A stretch of 64,000 bases of DNA from Corbicula japonica (GCA_038501625.1 JAZAYU010000038.1:1240001-1304000), one strand, 5' to 3'; positions 10,776-20,855 are shown, numbered from the stretch's first letter. Program-made: numbers and translations. Notes: generated from the sequence alone by a model not told the origin.

Positions 10776-11139
10776 CGTAGATAAAAACACAACAAAACAC
10801 TAAACACACGTAATAAAATAATAACATCATGAATTAGATATGTAAACATTTAACTTCCTTCTCATTAATTATCCTGAAAATTAGAGTTGAATATATAAGG
10901 AGATATAAATGTATGTATGTGTACTTTTAGTGTTGGTAGTAGTTTAAAGTAAAATTGTGGTTAGGGAAAAGTGTTATGGTCGTGGTGTAGGTGATGGTTT
11001 GCTCTAGTTGCAGTGAAAATAAATAAATAAATAAATCGGAGCTTTTAGTGTTTCGATATAATTTTTTTTAAATATATAAACGATTAAATTATAGTAAATA
11101 ATGTGGTATGGTAGACCAGAAGTCTAATTCTTAGGAGCA

Positions 11140-11645
11140 TATTTCTGTGTGTCACAGTGTCGAAATAACTTAACAGAAGTAAGATTACGAGTAGCGCATT
11201 TCTGTGTGTGGTCGAAATAACGTAACACAAGTAAGATTACGAGTAGCGCATTTCTGGGTATGGTCGAAAAAACGTAACAGATGTAAGATTACGAGTAGCC
11301 GCTTTTGGGTGTGGTCGAAATAACGTAACAGATGTAAGATTACGAGTAGCGCATTTCTGGGTGTGGTCGAAAAAACGTGACAGAAGTAAGATTACGAGTA
11401 GCCGCTTTTGGGTGTGGTCGAAATAACGTAACAAAAGTAAGATTACGAGTAGCGCATTTCTTGGTGTGGTCAAAATAACTTATTAACAGAAGTAAGATTA
11501 CGAGTAGCCGCTTCTGGGTGTGGTCGAAATATCGTAACAGAAGTAAGATTACGAGTAGCGCATTTCTGGGTGTGGTCGAAATAACTTATTAACAGAAGTA
11601 AGATTACGAGTAGCCGCTTCTGGGTGTGGTCGAAATAACTTTACA
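11140..11645. repeat. tandem array of 51-55-bp units, two alternating types
   Basis: 'taagattacgag' starts at 11180, 11232, 11284, 11335, 11387, 11438, 11493, 11544 and 11599. Units carry either 'gcgcatttctgg' or 'ccgctttt/cttctggg' in the order A A B A B A B A B, so the current repeating unit is a dimer. Non-coding, between genes A and B. Confidence 0.9.
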
Positions 11646-12114
11646 GATTTTATTATTATATACAGTTCATAAGATGGTTAATAATTTCCCGAGCAATAGC
11701 ATAAATACATAATTCATGCTATGACGTACTGCCACTAGAGTACAAGCATAACTGGTCATGAATAAGTAGACAGTCATGCGATAGCCATTTTGTTTTTGAA
11801 ACAATGGACTCATAGCAGAATAAAGCGAGTTTAGTTCAATTGTCCCAGTAACGTGTAGTATTTAAAGTATGATTAAAAGTATTTAGTATAATTAATCATA
11901 TTAAATTTCTTGTCTGCGAAGTTAATGGTATCATTTTGTAAAAGGAAGAAATTCTGCAGACAGCCTCGCTTTATGCCAGCACATGGCATAAAAGTAATGC
12001 AAAAGTCATTCCAGGACTCATTTTGATGACTGTAAACACCTTATATGAATGCCTGCTGTCAGCAATACCATGAATGACGAAAAACCCTCAGATATCTTTA
12101 ATTTATATATTTTC
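11646..12114. other. intergenic, no gene seen
   Basis: AT-rich sequence between the array and the 3' end of gene B. No exon, RNA gene or repeat family is recognised. Confidence 0.5.
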
Positions 12115-12120
12115 TTTATT
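12115..12120 (-). other. polyadenylation signal of gene B
   Basis: AATAAA on the minus strand (plus-strand tttatt), 47 nt past the gene B stop, within an A/T-rich 3' UTR. Position and context are typical. Confidence 0.6.
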
Positions 12121-12166
12121 TTAAAAGAGATTGACATCCTAAAAACAAACAATATTATGAAAAAAG

Positions 12167-13122
12167 TCACTGGCTTTTTCGCCGACTACCCGCGAACAGT
12201 TTGCTGATATCAAATGCAAACTTGTGAACAAACGATCCTGAATTTCCACCACTGCTTAAAGCAGCTCCTGTTGTTGAAGGTCTGGAACGTCCTCCACTAT
12301 TTCTATCGTCTTTTGGCTGCTCTACCGAAGGCATCATCTCACCATTAATTGTACGGACACCATCATCTTTTCTACCATTTAAAAGGTTGCTTATGTCGAC
12401 AATGTGTGGCGAACCTTCGCCTAACGGAATACCCCCGCCTAACGGAACACCTCCAACTGGGCCTACCGGAGCGCCGCTTCCTGGGCCTAACGGAACACGT
12501 GCACCAGGGCCCACCTGAGTGCCGTCATCTGGACCCATTTGAACTCCACCCCCAGGGGCAAACGGAACACCTGCACTAGGGACCCCCACATTGCCGCCAC
12601 CTGGGTCCATTGAAACGCTGCCACCAGGGCCCAAAGAAACACCTCCGCCAGGGCCCATTGGAACGCCGCCACCAGGACCAAACGGAACACTTGCTTCAGG
12701 GACCAAATGAACGCCGTCGCCTGGGCCTAACGGTACAGCTCTGACAGGATCCATCGGAACGCCGTCATGTGAGCGTAACGATTCACCTCCGCCAGGTCTC
12801 ACTGGGGCGCTGTCGTCTGACCTTAACGATACACCTCCGCCAGGTCCCTTCGGAACGCTACCACCATGGCCGCTTAGGACGTCAAGGAGGCCAGATACTG
12901 AACCGTGTGATGTTTGACTTGGAGATATTCCCGATTCATGTCTAATGGGTCCAACTTGCATTCCATGAACTTGTAGGTTTCCAGAGCCTATCCATGGGCC
13001 ACTGCTAGCTTGTCCTGTATGTGTCCCGATAGAAGACCATACTGCTTTACCTGGATCATTCCCCTTATTACGCCCGGCATAGCCTCCTGTCCCGACCTCT
13101 CCTTGGTGAAAAACTGTATCAC
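12167..13122 (-). CDS. Gene B terminal exon: Gly-rich repeats and C-terminal module
   Basis: Acceptor atttttag|GTGATAC at 13123; begins G-DTVFHQGEVGTGGYAGRN. The open frame runs further upstream to a Met near 13210, but that stretch is intron because the acceptor and phase agree with the paralogues. The stop is at 12167-12169. Confidence 0.85.
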
Positions 13123-16100
13123 CTAAAAATAAAGATATTAAAGAGATTTTTAAGGAGGAAATGAGTTTCAGTTTGTTGTGTGTTATTTGTAACTTTTTTG
13201 TCGCAGCCATTTTGATTTGACCTTCAAATGTGTTACAACTGGTCGATTCTTGGTGCGAGTACGCGCTTTGAGAATACTGTAAAACGCTTTTGCGAGGTCA
13301 ATACACTCAACCAAAGTTCTAATTGGACACTTTTTTGTCCGTATTTTTTATAAGAATGACTGTGAATTCACTCTTTATTTATGATCATATGCCAACAACA
13401 GTCTTCAACTTTAGCTTTAATCTTGTAATAATTTACTTTGGAACAGTTTATCGAGAGTTATCCTTAATTTTGCTAAAAATGCATTTCTTCCAAAAATAGG
13501 TCTAGCAAACAGAAATTTGCTCTTAACGCCTTGTTTTGTTTTAATAGGACCCCTCATCAGTGGGAAAACAGAAAACATGATTAATCAACAGCACATTTGC
13601 TTAAATAAACCCCTTTCAAAGTATCCAATTTTAAAATTACATCCATTTCACTTAAAGACTGTTCTAATTTTAACCAATCGGTGTAAGTAAATGGTATTGG
13701 ATTCATTTAAGAAAACAATCAATAAAAAAAAATATTAGATAATTGATTTCAAGACAAAACAGTTCTTTCCACAACCTCTCTTGACGTAGGGAAAAACCGA
13801 AACTAGCATACATTGTAAACATATACAATTAATGACCAATTAGAACTTTGGTTGAGTGTATTTCGCGATTTTTGTTAAAAATTAGATATTTTCTTTATTT
13901 GCGTATTAATGAATTCGCGACATCGTTTTCAGACATACTTATTTACGGATAAATGGAAAATCATTATGTATTCGCGGTATTTATGAATTCGCGGGGTAAG
14001 CGATTCGCGAATATTAGCGAATATAAAACTAACGCGAATAAAACTGTTTTTACAGTATCACATGTTTGCTGCTCAAAATTTACAAAGAGTTAACAATTTG
14101 TTCAAAATGCCAAAAAGAAATTCCAGTCAAGTGGTTGCGAACTCAATTCTTCCCTCAAATCAAAATTACAAGTTTACAGTCTTTCAAACGAGAATAAACC
14201 TAGGTCCCTTTTAATTGTAATAAATGCAAACAAAGAATCAATGCAAAGTTTTGTGCAAAAGTGCTCTGACCATTCGACATACCTGAGTTTACAATGTGTG
14301 CTGCTGGTCCAACCACATTATGACCCTGAGGCTCTCTATGATGTTTTGCATTAGCTCTTCTTCCTGAAAGTAAATAAATACAGTAAAACCACTTTTTAGG
14401 ATACCCCAGATGACCTGCATAATAACACCACAATTTTGAAGTCACTTTTCACAATTTTACAATATTGTTTCCCTTTAAGGAATGATTCTTATTTTGGTGC
14501 GGTTCATGCAGATTGGACGTGCACGCGAGAGCTGGCAAATCCATAAAGCGCGCTAGCGCTTTATGGTAAATTTGCCAGCTCTCGCGTGCACGTCCAATCT
14601 GCATGAACCGCACCAAAATATGAATCATTACTTATATTTACATTTTATTCATTTTTTTCTTTAAATAAACTTAAGTCGAACGCTTTCAAAAATTAGTATT
14701 AAGTGAAAAGGGGGAGTAATACGTGGGAGTTTTCAATAGTAACAGCCATGACGTTACTGACGTCATTACGGGTCATGCGGTTCATGCAAAATGAACCGAA
14801 TTTTTTTAAACGAAGAAATCAATAGGAATGTAAATATAAAATAAAGACCACCCCCAAAGACCAATTAATTCTAATGTAGTTCAGTGCCAGAGGTGGTCAC
14901 GATAGCGAGATTTCATTGTATTTCTTACGATACGAACACAGTCTACATCATCGTCAGAAAACCACGGTGATTCTGTGACGTTACTTGACATTCATCATTG
15001 TCCAAGATCATAAACCTAAATCTGGAGACAAGTCTCTTTTTTATGATCTTGGGCCCATGATGAATGAAGAATGAATCAGTAGAATCAACCGTTGATATCC
15101 CACTATAAATCTACTTCTACCGCATTCAAAGGCTATTTTGTTAAAGTAGCTTCGAGGTAAAGCACCGAATGGTGTATTTTCATGTTCATTTATAGTTCAT
15201 TGGCGTTATTTGGTAATGAACTAATAACCCCAAGGGTTCTCATTTTCGCTAATTGATTGTGGAGTCTTATTTGAATTGACTTTCTTATAACAAACATTCT
15301 CTCTTTTATTCTTTTCTTTTTCGCTGCGTGGGTAGGCTGTTTTTGGTGAGTGTGGCGATTCCTGATATACATATTTCACTTAAAAAAATACCTTCATATC
15401 CACTGTGATGTTCATGATGCCCTCCCTTGTGCTTTTCTTTGCCGTAACCTTTACCTGAAAACACACACACACTTGTAAATACTTAAAGAACAATCACGAC
15501 GGTGTACTATATCAGATGATAATAGTGATAATAACGATGATAGTGATACTGTTGTTGAAAATGTTAAAAAGAAGGGAGGGAGGGAGGAAGGGAGGGAGGG
15601 AGGGATGAATAAAGAAAAGGAAAGGAAAAGAAAGGTAAAGGAAAGAGAAAAAGAAATGGAAATGGAAAGGAATGTAATGAATGGAGGGAGGGAAGGAAGA
15701 GAGGCAGGCAGGAAGAGAGTTTTTTTGCAATAAATACTTTAACGGTCTTAAGTTGAAAGAAGAGCTCAATTTAGATTATTGTAGCACAGTGTTTTTAATT
15801 GGGACCCATTCTTGTAGGACATGATACTGTTTGAAAGGAAAACAAAAAAGACTTCCAAATCCTGATATTATTTATAAATAAATCTATAGAACAGTTTTAT
15901 TTAGTTCATACAGTTGCAAAGATGTAATCTTTATTGTAATGGTACTTTTTACAAATGGTTGTTTCGTTTTTTTTAATCAAAAACTAAAAATACCCCCAAG
16001 TTCGTTGTGATTTGCATGATGACTATTTTTTGTGTTTTTCTCTGCCATAATCCTTACCTGAAAACACATCTTGAAGATATTTACCATTGGTTGATGTAAG

Positions 16101-19100
16101 TGGAAGATTTTAACATGCTGTAAGAAAGGTCACTAACGTTTTGCGGTACATAACTTATTATTTACCTTATTGAGTACATGACATTGTTTACATTCGTCAC
16201 GCAACTTCAGTGATGTTTATATTTTGACAACAATAAAATGTAACCACTTTTTGTGCTGATATTCCCATTAAGATATTTACATTTAACAAAGAACGCTTTG
16301 AATGGTGTTTTAATAATTAATCTCAGTTGTAATTAAGGTTATTGCTTATGAACATAATCTTCCACACCAAGACCTGAACAACTGCCGACCGAACCACAAT
16401 AAATAAAGAATATACAAATACAAATATACAAATACATGACATTTCTATAGCGCAAAAATTAAAATATTCTATTGCGCTTTACAAACACATATAGCAAATA
16501 TAGATATCAAAACAAATACATCCAATCAAATTGAATGTACTATTCAGGACAGCATAGTCCATGGAACATAGACTTAGACACAGTCTGATATTACACATGA
16601 ATCAAACATTCAAATCTCATGAAACTGTCTAAAAAGATGTGATTTTAGTTTTGATTTAAAGCTGGCTTCTGACTGAATATTTTTTAAACTGCTGGGAAGG
16701 GCATTCCACCACTTTGGTCCGACCACTGCCAGTGACCTATCTGCCAGTTTTGTTCGACGTCTGGGCACAGTAAAACACAGTTCACTTTTGGAGCGTAACT
16801 GGTACCTCCCTTGAAGGAGAGTAAACATCTCTCTCAAATATGCTGGGGCCGTGCCGTTGATTACACGGAAGACAGTCACCAGGATTTTAAACATAACTCT
16901 GGCTTTTACAGGTAACCAATGTAACTGTTTTAAAAGTTCACTACTGGGCTTATCGTATGAGACATCCAAGGTTACTCTTGCGGCATAATTTTGGATTCGT
17001 TGTAATTTGTTGATTTGATAATCCGGGATATCAACAAATAAACCATTACAAAAGTCAATGTGTGAATGGACTAGTCCATGTATCAAGGTTTCAGTAGATT
17101 GTTGAGTGAGATGTTTTCTTATAGCTTTCAGGTTTCGCAACTGTATATGAGCCGTTTGACATTTTTTCTGGATATGCTGGTCAAAATTCAAGGTGTTGGT
17201 CATTATCACACCCAGGTCTCTAACATGATCAACGCATTTAATATTGCATTCACCAACATTTACAGTTTGGATGTTCAGTTTTGCTAGTTGTTGCCGAGTT
17301 CCGTATACTATTACTTCAGTTTTAGATTGATTCATTTTCAATTTATAATTTGCCATCCATGTAATGATCTCTTTGAGACACCCTTCAAGTTGTCGAAGGA
17401 CAGTTACCTCATTTTGCACATTTCCCGCCTGGATTTTGAATGCAATCTTATGGTCATCAGCATAGCCATAGAGATCTGCCGGATATTTCTGTATAACTCG
17501 GTTAAGTGACGCTATGTAAAGGGTGAAAATAACCGGTCCGGCACACGATCCCTGTGGCACACCGAATCTAACTGGTTCAGAGTCAGATGATGACCGATTG
17601 ATCAAAACTTTCATGGTCCTATTTGAGAGATATGATTCAATCCACCTCAAGGGAGTGCAGTCTATGCCAAATTCATCTTTTAACATTTGTATCAATATTG
17701 CGATGTCAATGGTATCAAATGCCGCACTCAAGTCCACCATAACTACTATTGTAACCTTATTATTATCTATTGATTCCAGAAGATCATTGTACATTTTGAG
17801 CATTGCCGTTTCAACACTATAGTGTTTCCTGTAGGCACTTTGGTAGGCTGGGAGTAGATGGTTGCTCTCAATGTATTCATTGATTTGACTTAATGCTGCC
17901 TTCTCAAGAATCTTTGAAAGGAATGTCAAATTGGACACGGGGCGATAATTCTGCAATTCCAAGGGAAGGCCCAGTTTCTTCAACAAAGGTTTTACAACAG
18001 CACTTTTCCAAGTTTCAGGGAATACACCAGTTAAAAGAGATCTGTTGACTATTTCTGTTACAATTGGAGCAATCACTGTAAAATATTTCTTTAATTTTGA
18101 CGTTGGTATAATGTCGAGTTCACATGTTGTGGCTTTTGCTGAATGAACTAGCTTTACGATGTCATTGAGGGAGAGAGGTTTAAACTCAGTAAATGTGCTA
18201 TTAACAAGCGGGGGAGTAGAGCCTGCAGGTTGACTGTCAATCGTCTTTATTTTGTCAAGATCATCCCTCAACTTACTGATTTTGTCAGCAAAGAATCTCA
18301 AAAAGTCATTTGCTAAAGATACAGAATCTGTGTGTATAGGAAGAGGATTGTCATTAGATCTTCCAAGTAGACTTGATGTTGCAGCATACAGCTTTTTAAT
18401 GTTTCCGTCAGCATCTGCTATTTTGGTTTGGTATTACTCATCTTTTGCCCGAGACAACTCAGCACTGTATATTTTATTGACATTATTATACACGGTTTTT
18501 GTAAGTTCAGATCTGTCACTCATAAAATTTTTTTCAATTGATCGCTTGTACTGTTTGAGCTGCTTAAGGTAGCTAGAATACCATGGGATATTTGGTCTGC
18601 ATCTAATGGTTCTTTCCTTAAGAGGAGCATGTTTCTGAACAATATCTGTCACGGTAGCTGTGAATTCATACACAAGATCATTTACATTAGACGAGTTATT
18701 CACAATACTATTCACCTCACCGAGGTCTGACTGTAAAATTTCACTAGATACAGATTTCCAATTTCTAGAACTTATGTGCTTTTCAACAAGAGGGGGGCGG
18801 TATTGTTCTATGTAGCAGGTTACAAAAGAATGATCAGAGATAAAATAGTCCACCAAAGGCTCTGATATGATCATGCGTTTGTCTTCAATTTTAGTGATAA
18901 TTAAGTCAAGTATGTGACCGTTAACATGAGTTGGTACCTTGACATGTTGAACAAGTCCGAATGATTTTAAGCATTGGCCCATCTGACGCGAATAACAATC
19001 TGATTTATTATCCACATGTATGTTAAAGTCACCTAGTATTACTTGTGATTCCGACCTTGATGTTTGTTCAAGAAATTGAGTGAATTCCGTAATAAATACA

Positions 19101-20441
19101 GCGGTGGTCACTGGATGTTTTTCTGAGTATGGGGGCCTGTATATACCAAACACATAGAAAGTGAAAGTTTTGCTACATACTTTCCATTCAGCGCATTCAA
19201 AAGACTGAAAAGTGTTTGAGGCACATTTTGAAACTCTCAGATTATCCCTGTATAGAAGCGCAACACCACCTCCATTACGATCGCGCCTAGGCACATCATC
19301 AAAACGATAGCCATCCTGTGATAATTCGCCTCTAAATACGTCATCACCATCTGCGCGAAGCCACGTTTCAGTGATCAGACAGAGGTCAATTTTCTCTTCC
19401 ATAATGTGTTGAAGCAGCTCAGCAGATTTTCCACGTACCGACCTGCTATTAACAGTAGCGAGTTTTAACTGATTCTTTCTTTTAGCATTTAACAAATTTC
19501 AGAATTTCAAACACTACCGTTTCAAATGAAAGGAGGGTACTTGCAAATGATTGGAATTTCTGGCGTTGTTTACCGAGGACTAGTTGTTTTCAATGAATGT
19601 TTTGTGATTTCATTGACCACAAAAACTGGATTTAATTCTAATGAATGTGAATATGTTTATTTTTTAACTCTTATAATAACAAAGGGAAAGATAAATAAGT
19701 CGTGACTGCAGAATTCCAGAACATTTTATATCTTTGCGATGATAACAGAAATACAACTGCGTTCAAAGAAATAAAATCATATTTTTAATTTTACAAAATA
19801 GCAGGTAGGAAAGTGGATACTTTTTATTGTTTCAGAGTATATTTAAACATTCCGAACATTTCCTTATTTGGACAAAATCTATCCATAAAGAACCCGTATA
19901 TATGTTTATAATACTACATGTGCATTTAACAAAAACATCATACGTATGAATACATGGTGAGTGTCTAGTGTTGACAGGCAATATTTTTGGCAAGTTTGCA
20001 CTTTTTTTTAAATAAAACACCACGGTCTTTAGCGATATCGTTTCTGTCTGGAGTTGGTCTTAAAACAACATTTTGCATGTTAGTCACTGTAAGTACAGCC
20101 ATGATTCTGTATTATAAACGCGCGCGTGCGTGCGTGACTGCGTGCGTGCGTGTGTGCATGTGTGTGTGTGCGTGCGTGTGCGTGTGCGTGCGTGTGTGTG
20201 TGCGTGCGAGCATTGAGATAAAGTGTGTATCAATACCATTTCACTCGTCCGTGTCCGAAATTAATATGGTTTGTATACTCTTATGCTTTATAGGTTAGAG
20301 TTAAATAAAGATAAGTTCTGTTCTGTTCTGTAAAAAGGTTAGTATTTTTGTCAGGGTGTTATGAAAATATTATTACAACTTACCTTGACCATCGCTGCCC
20401 AACAATAGAATCGCTAAAACGATAATTTTATAAATAAACAT
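12167..20441 (-). CDS. Gene B: secreted Gly/Pro-rich repeat protein
   Basis: Four-exon model: 20441-20384, 15454-15392, 14363-14283 and 13122-12167 (58, 63, 81 and 956 bp; 1,158 bp, 385 aa). Junctions are all GT-AG, phase 1, at a split Gly codon. It starts with MFIYKIIVLAILLLGSDGQ, a signal peptide. A Lys/His/Gly-rich exon (KGYGKEKHKGGHHEHHSGYE) and a basic exon follow, then a long terminal exon with degenerate 8-residue Gly repeats (GPGGGVPMGP, GPGDGV, GPGARV) and the shared C-terminal module (VDISNLLNG, TINGEMMP, VEQPKDD, ending SKLFAGSRRKSQ). Its repeats are much more diverged than gene A's. Intron 1 is about 4.9 kb because of a LINE. The family is not recognised by name; extracellular by signal peptide. 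Confidence 0.75.
13302..13860. mobile_element. Tc1/mariner-type MITE, copy 1 (gene B intron 3)
   Basis: Terminal inverted repeats CACTCAACCAAAGTTCTAAT and the inverse ATTAGAACTTTGGTTGAGTG, flanked by TA on both sides, 559 bp, no transposase. A second full copy is at 28851-29412 and a 3' fragment at 53993-54196. Confidence 0.85.
14283..14363 (-). CDS. Gene B exon 3 (81 bp)
   Basis: Acceptor ctttcag|GAAGAAG; encodes G-RRANAKHHREPQG, then HNVVGPAAHIVNS; donor TCAG|GTATG. Homologous to the 72-bp exon of gene C and the shortened 45-bp exon of gene A. Confidence 0.75.
14482..14628. mobile_element. near-perfect 147-bp palindrome (foldback MITE)
   Basis: The arms 'tttggtgcggttcatgcaga' and 'tctgcatgaaccgcaccaaa' run on through 'cgtgcacgcgagagctggc' and its inverse. 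The centre (14541-14566) is a smaller palindrome 'ataaagcgc..gcgctttat'. The transcript would fold into one long hairpin. Lies in gene B intron 2. Confidence 0.85.
14998..15062. mobile_element. foldback MITE fragment, CCCAAGATCATAAAACT family
   Basis: 'ccaagatcataaac', 'tctggagacaagtctc' and 'ttatgatcttgggccc' are the outer ends of the family joined with the centre deleted. Confidence 0.55.
15392..15454 (-). CDS. Gene B exon 2 (63 bp, His/Lys/Gly-rich)
   Basis: Acceptor ttttcag|GTAAAGG; encodes G-KGYGKEKHKGGHHEHHSGYE; donor GAAG|GTAT. The HHEHH cluster could bind metal or change charge with pH; that is speculation. A decayed duplicate lies 540 bp away (15994-16057), and a homologous relic without an acceptor is in gene C (about 28735-28804). 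Confidence 0.75.
15565..15720. repeat. purine-rich low-complexity tract (GGGA/GGAAA)
   Basis: Runs of 'gggagggagggagg' and 'aaggaaaggaaaag' over about 150 bp in gene B intron 1. Open frames here are compositional. Confidence 0.85.
15994..16057 (-). pseudogene. decayed duplicate of gene B exon 2
   Basis: Keeps the acceptor (ttttcag|GTAAGG) and a GTAT donor, and aligns along its length with exon 2 (GKDYGREKHK against GKGYGKEKHK). It then has an in-frame TAG and a length of 64 instead of 63 bp, so inclusion would both terminate and shift the frame. It is a dead tandem duplicate, about 540 bp upstream of the live exon in transcript order. Confidence 0.75.
16610..18301 (-). CDS. LINE ORF2, reverse transcriptase part
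   Basis: Non-LTR retrotransposon reverse transcriptase, CR1/L2 group. Visible motifs: YRPVSNLTFLSKILEK (fingers), MVDLSAAFDTID (motif A Asp), FGVPQGSCAGPVIF (motif B) and LYGYADDHKIAF (motif C, the YADD catalytic pair). A C-terminal region with LHWLPVKARVMFKI and WNALPSSLK, typical of this group, ends FRQFHEI. It is in the same frame as the endonuclease at 18434-19495, separated by 132 bp that are open apart from one TAA. The 3' UTR is about 200 bp. Apart from that stop, the ORF is intact, so the insertion is fairly young. Confidence 0.9.
   Translation of the reverse strand: MRFFADKISKLRDDLDKIKTIDSQPAGSTPPLVNSTFTEFKPLSLNDIVKLVHSAKATTCELDIIPTSKLKKYFTVIAPIVTEIVNRSLLTGVFPETWKSAVVKPLLKKLGLPLELQNYRPVSNLTFLSKILEKAALSQINEYIESNHLLPAYQSAYRKHYSVETAMLKMYNDLLESIDNNKVTIVVMVDLSAAFDTIDIAILIQMLKDEFGIDCTPLRWIESYLSNRTMKVLINRSSSDSEPVRFGVPQGSCAGPVIFTLYIASLNRVIQKYPADLYGYADDHKIAFKIQAGNVQNEVTVLRQLEGCLKEIITWMANYKLKMNQSKTEVIVYGTRQQLAKLNIQTVNVGECNIKCVDHVRDLGVIMTNTLNFDQHIQKKCQTAHIQLRNLKAIRKHLTQQSTETLIHGLVHSHIDFCNGLFVDIPDYQINKLQRIQNYAARVTLDVSYDKPSSELLKQLHWLPVKARVMFKILVTVFRVINGTAPAYLREMFTLLQGRYQLRSKSELCFTVPRRRTKLADRSLAVVGPKWWNALPSSLKNIQSEASFKSKLKSHLFRQFHEI
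18434..19495 (-). CDS. LINE ORF2, endonuclease part
   Basis: Apurinic/apyrimidinic-type endonuclease (EEP family) that nicks target DNA for target-primed reverse transcription. Motifs in order: TVNSRSVRGKSAELL near the N-terminus, LITETWL with the catalytic Glu, GGGVALLYRD, YRPP, VILGDFNIH (catalytic Asp/Asn), and SDHSFV with the Asp-His pair near residue 225. It ends at a single in-frame TAA (18434-18436). Beyond that the same frame continues directly into the reverse transcriptase, so the two were one protein. The frame opens at a TTG codon, not ATG, because the 5' end is truncated. The element is probably inactive. Confidence 0.85.
   Translation of the reverse strand: MLNAKRKNQLKLATVNSRSVRGKSAELLQHIMEEKIDLCLITETWLRADGDDVFRGELSQDGYRFDDVPRRDRNGGGVALLYRDNLRVSKCASNTFQSFECAEWKVCSKTFTFYVFGIYRPPYSEKHPVTTAVFITEFTQFLEQTSRSESQVILGDFNIHVDNKSDCYSRQMGQCLKSFGLVQHVKVPTHVNGHILDLIITKIEDKRMIISEPLVDYFISDHSFVTCYIEQYRPPLVEKHISSRNWKSVSSEILQSDLGEVNSIVNNSSNVNDLVYEFTATVTDIVQKHAPLKERTIRCRPNIPWYSSYLKQLKQYKRSIEKNFMSDRSELTKTVYNNVNKIYSAELSRAKDE
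20115..20215. repeat. GT/GCGTGC microsatellite
   Basis: Alternating purine-pyrimidine tract (gcgtgcgtgc, tgtgtgtgtg) about 100 bp long in gene B intron 1, close to the first exon. Such tracts can adopt Z-DNA. Confidence 0.9.
20290..20336 (+). repeat. retroelement 3' tail remnant (TTCTG)n
   Basis: 'gttaaataaagataagttc' followed by three TTCTG copies resembles the 3' end of a LINE or SINE in plus orientation. No body is recognised. Confidence 0.4.
20384..20441 (-). CDS. Gene B exon 1, signal peptide
   Basis: ATG at 20441-20439; MFIYKIIVLAILLLGSDGQ plus the first base of Gly; donor G|GTAAGT. Same 58-bp length and phase as genes A and C. Confidence 0.85.
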
Positions 20442-20573
20442 TATGCTTTTTTTTCAGACCTTAATAAACTAAAAAAATAAATATTTAGAATTTACTTAAG
20501 CAAAAATTGCAAATAACATGTTTTGCTAAAAATCCTCTTCATTACGTCTATTTACTAAGTCACGCTTAAACAC

Positions 20574-20606
20574 CGTAACGTCTAATTGATCTAATGACGC
20601 AGATTT
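20574..20606 (-). promoter_or_regulatory. conserved upstream block of gene B
   Basis: The plus strand reads 'cgtaacgtctaattgatc' then 'aatgacgcagat'; on the coding strand this gives a TGCGTCAT word (AP-1/CRE-like) and an AATTAG word. The same arrangement lies at 30451-30485 upstream of gene C and partly at 10750-10775 upstream of gene A. Its factor is unknown. Confidence 0.5.
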
Positions 20607-20658
20607 TTTTAAACAAAACACGCATCGTATACATGTATTCATAATATCACGAAATAGA

Positions 20659-20666
20659 TATTTATA
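20659..20666 (-). promoter_or_regulatory. candidate TATA box of gene B
   Basis: TATAAATA on the minus strand, 218 bp beyond the ATG, in a block (cacgaa.tagatatttatac) conserved upstream of gene C at 30530-30537. A start about 30 nt downstream would give a 5' UTR of about 190 nt that includes the conserved 20574-20606 block. Confidence 0.45.
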
Positions 20667-20704
20667 CATTTGACTTCTGCCTCATTAATTATATAGATAT
20701 GTTG

Positions 20705-20808
20705 TTTTAATAGTAGTAATAGCAGCTGTAGCTGTAGTAGTAGTTGTAGTAATAGTAGTAGTAGTAGTTGTTGTTGTTGTAGTTGTAGTAGTAGCAGTTG
20801 TTTTAGTG

Positions 20809-20855
<47 letters not shown>
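20705..20855. repeat. TAG/TTG trinucleotide tract
   Basis: Long (gta)n / (gtt)n run immediately upstream of the putative gene B TATA box. Frames reading poly-Leu or poly-Thr are artefacts. Confidence 0.95.

Larger units (their letters stand above)
16405..19500 (-). mobile_element. 5'-truncated L2/CR1-type LINE in gene B intron 1
   Basis: The minus-strand order is endonuclease, reverse transcriptase, 3' UTR. The 3' end has the 'gcgctatagaaatgtcatgt' type tail followed by a TGTATTTGTATA microsatellite, as is usual for L2-like elements that end in short tandem repeats. An in-frame TGA just upstream of the endonuclease start marks 5' truncation. It has the same orientation as gene B. Confidence 0.8.

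Noticed and set aside
13123..13210. Met start at about 13210 for gene B (MAATKKLQ...)
   Set aside because: The acceptor at 13123 in phase 1, conserved in genes A and C, shows that this stretch is intron; it has no paralogous counterpart.
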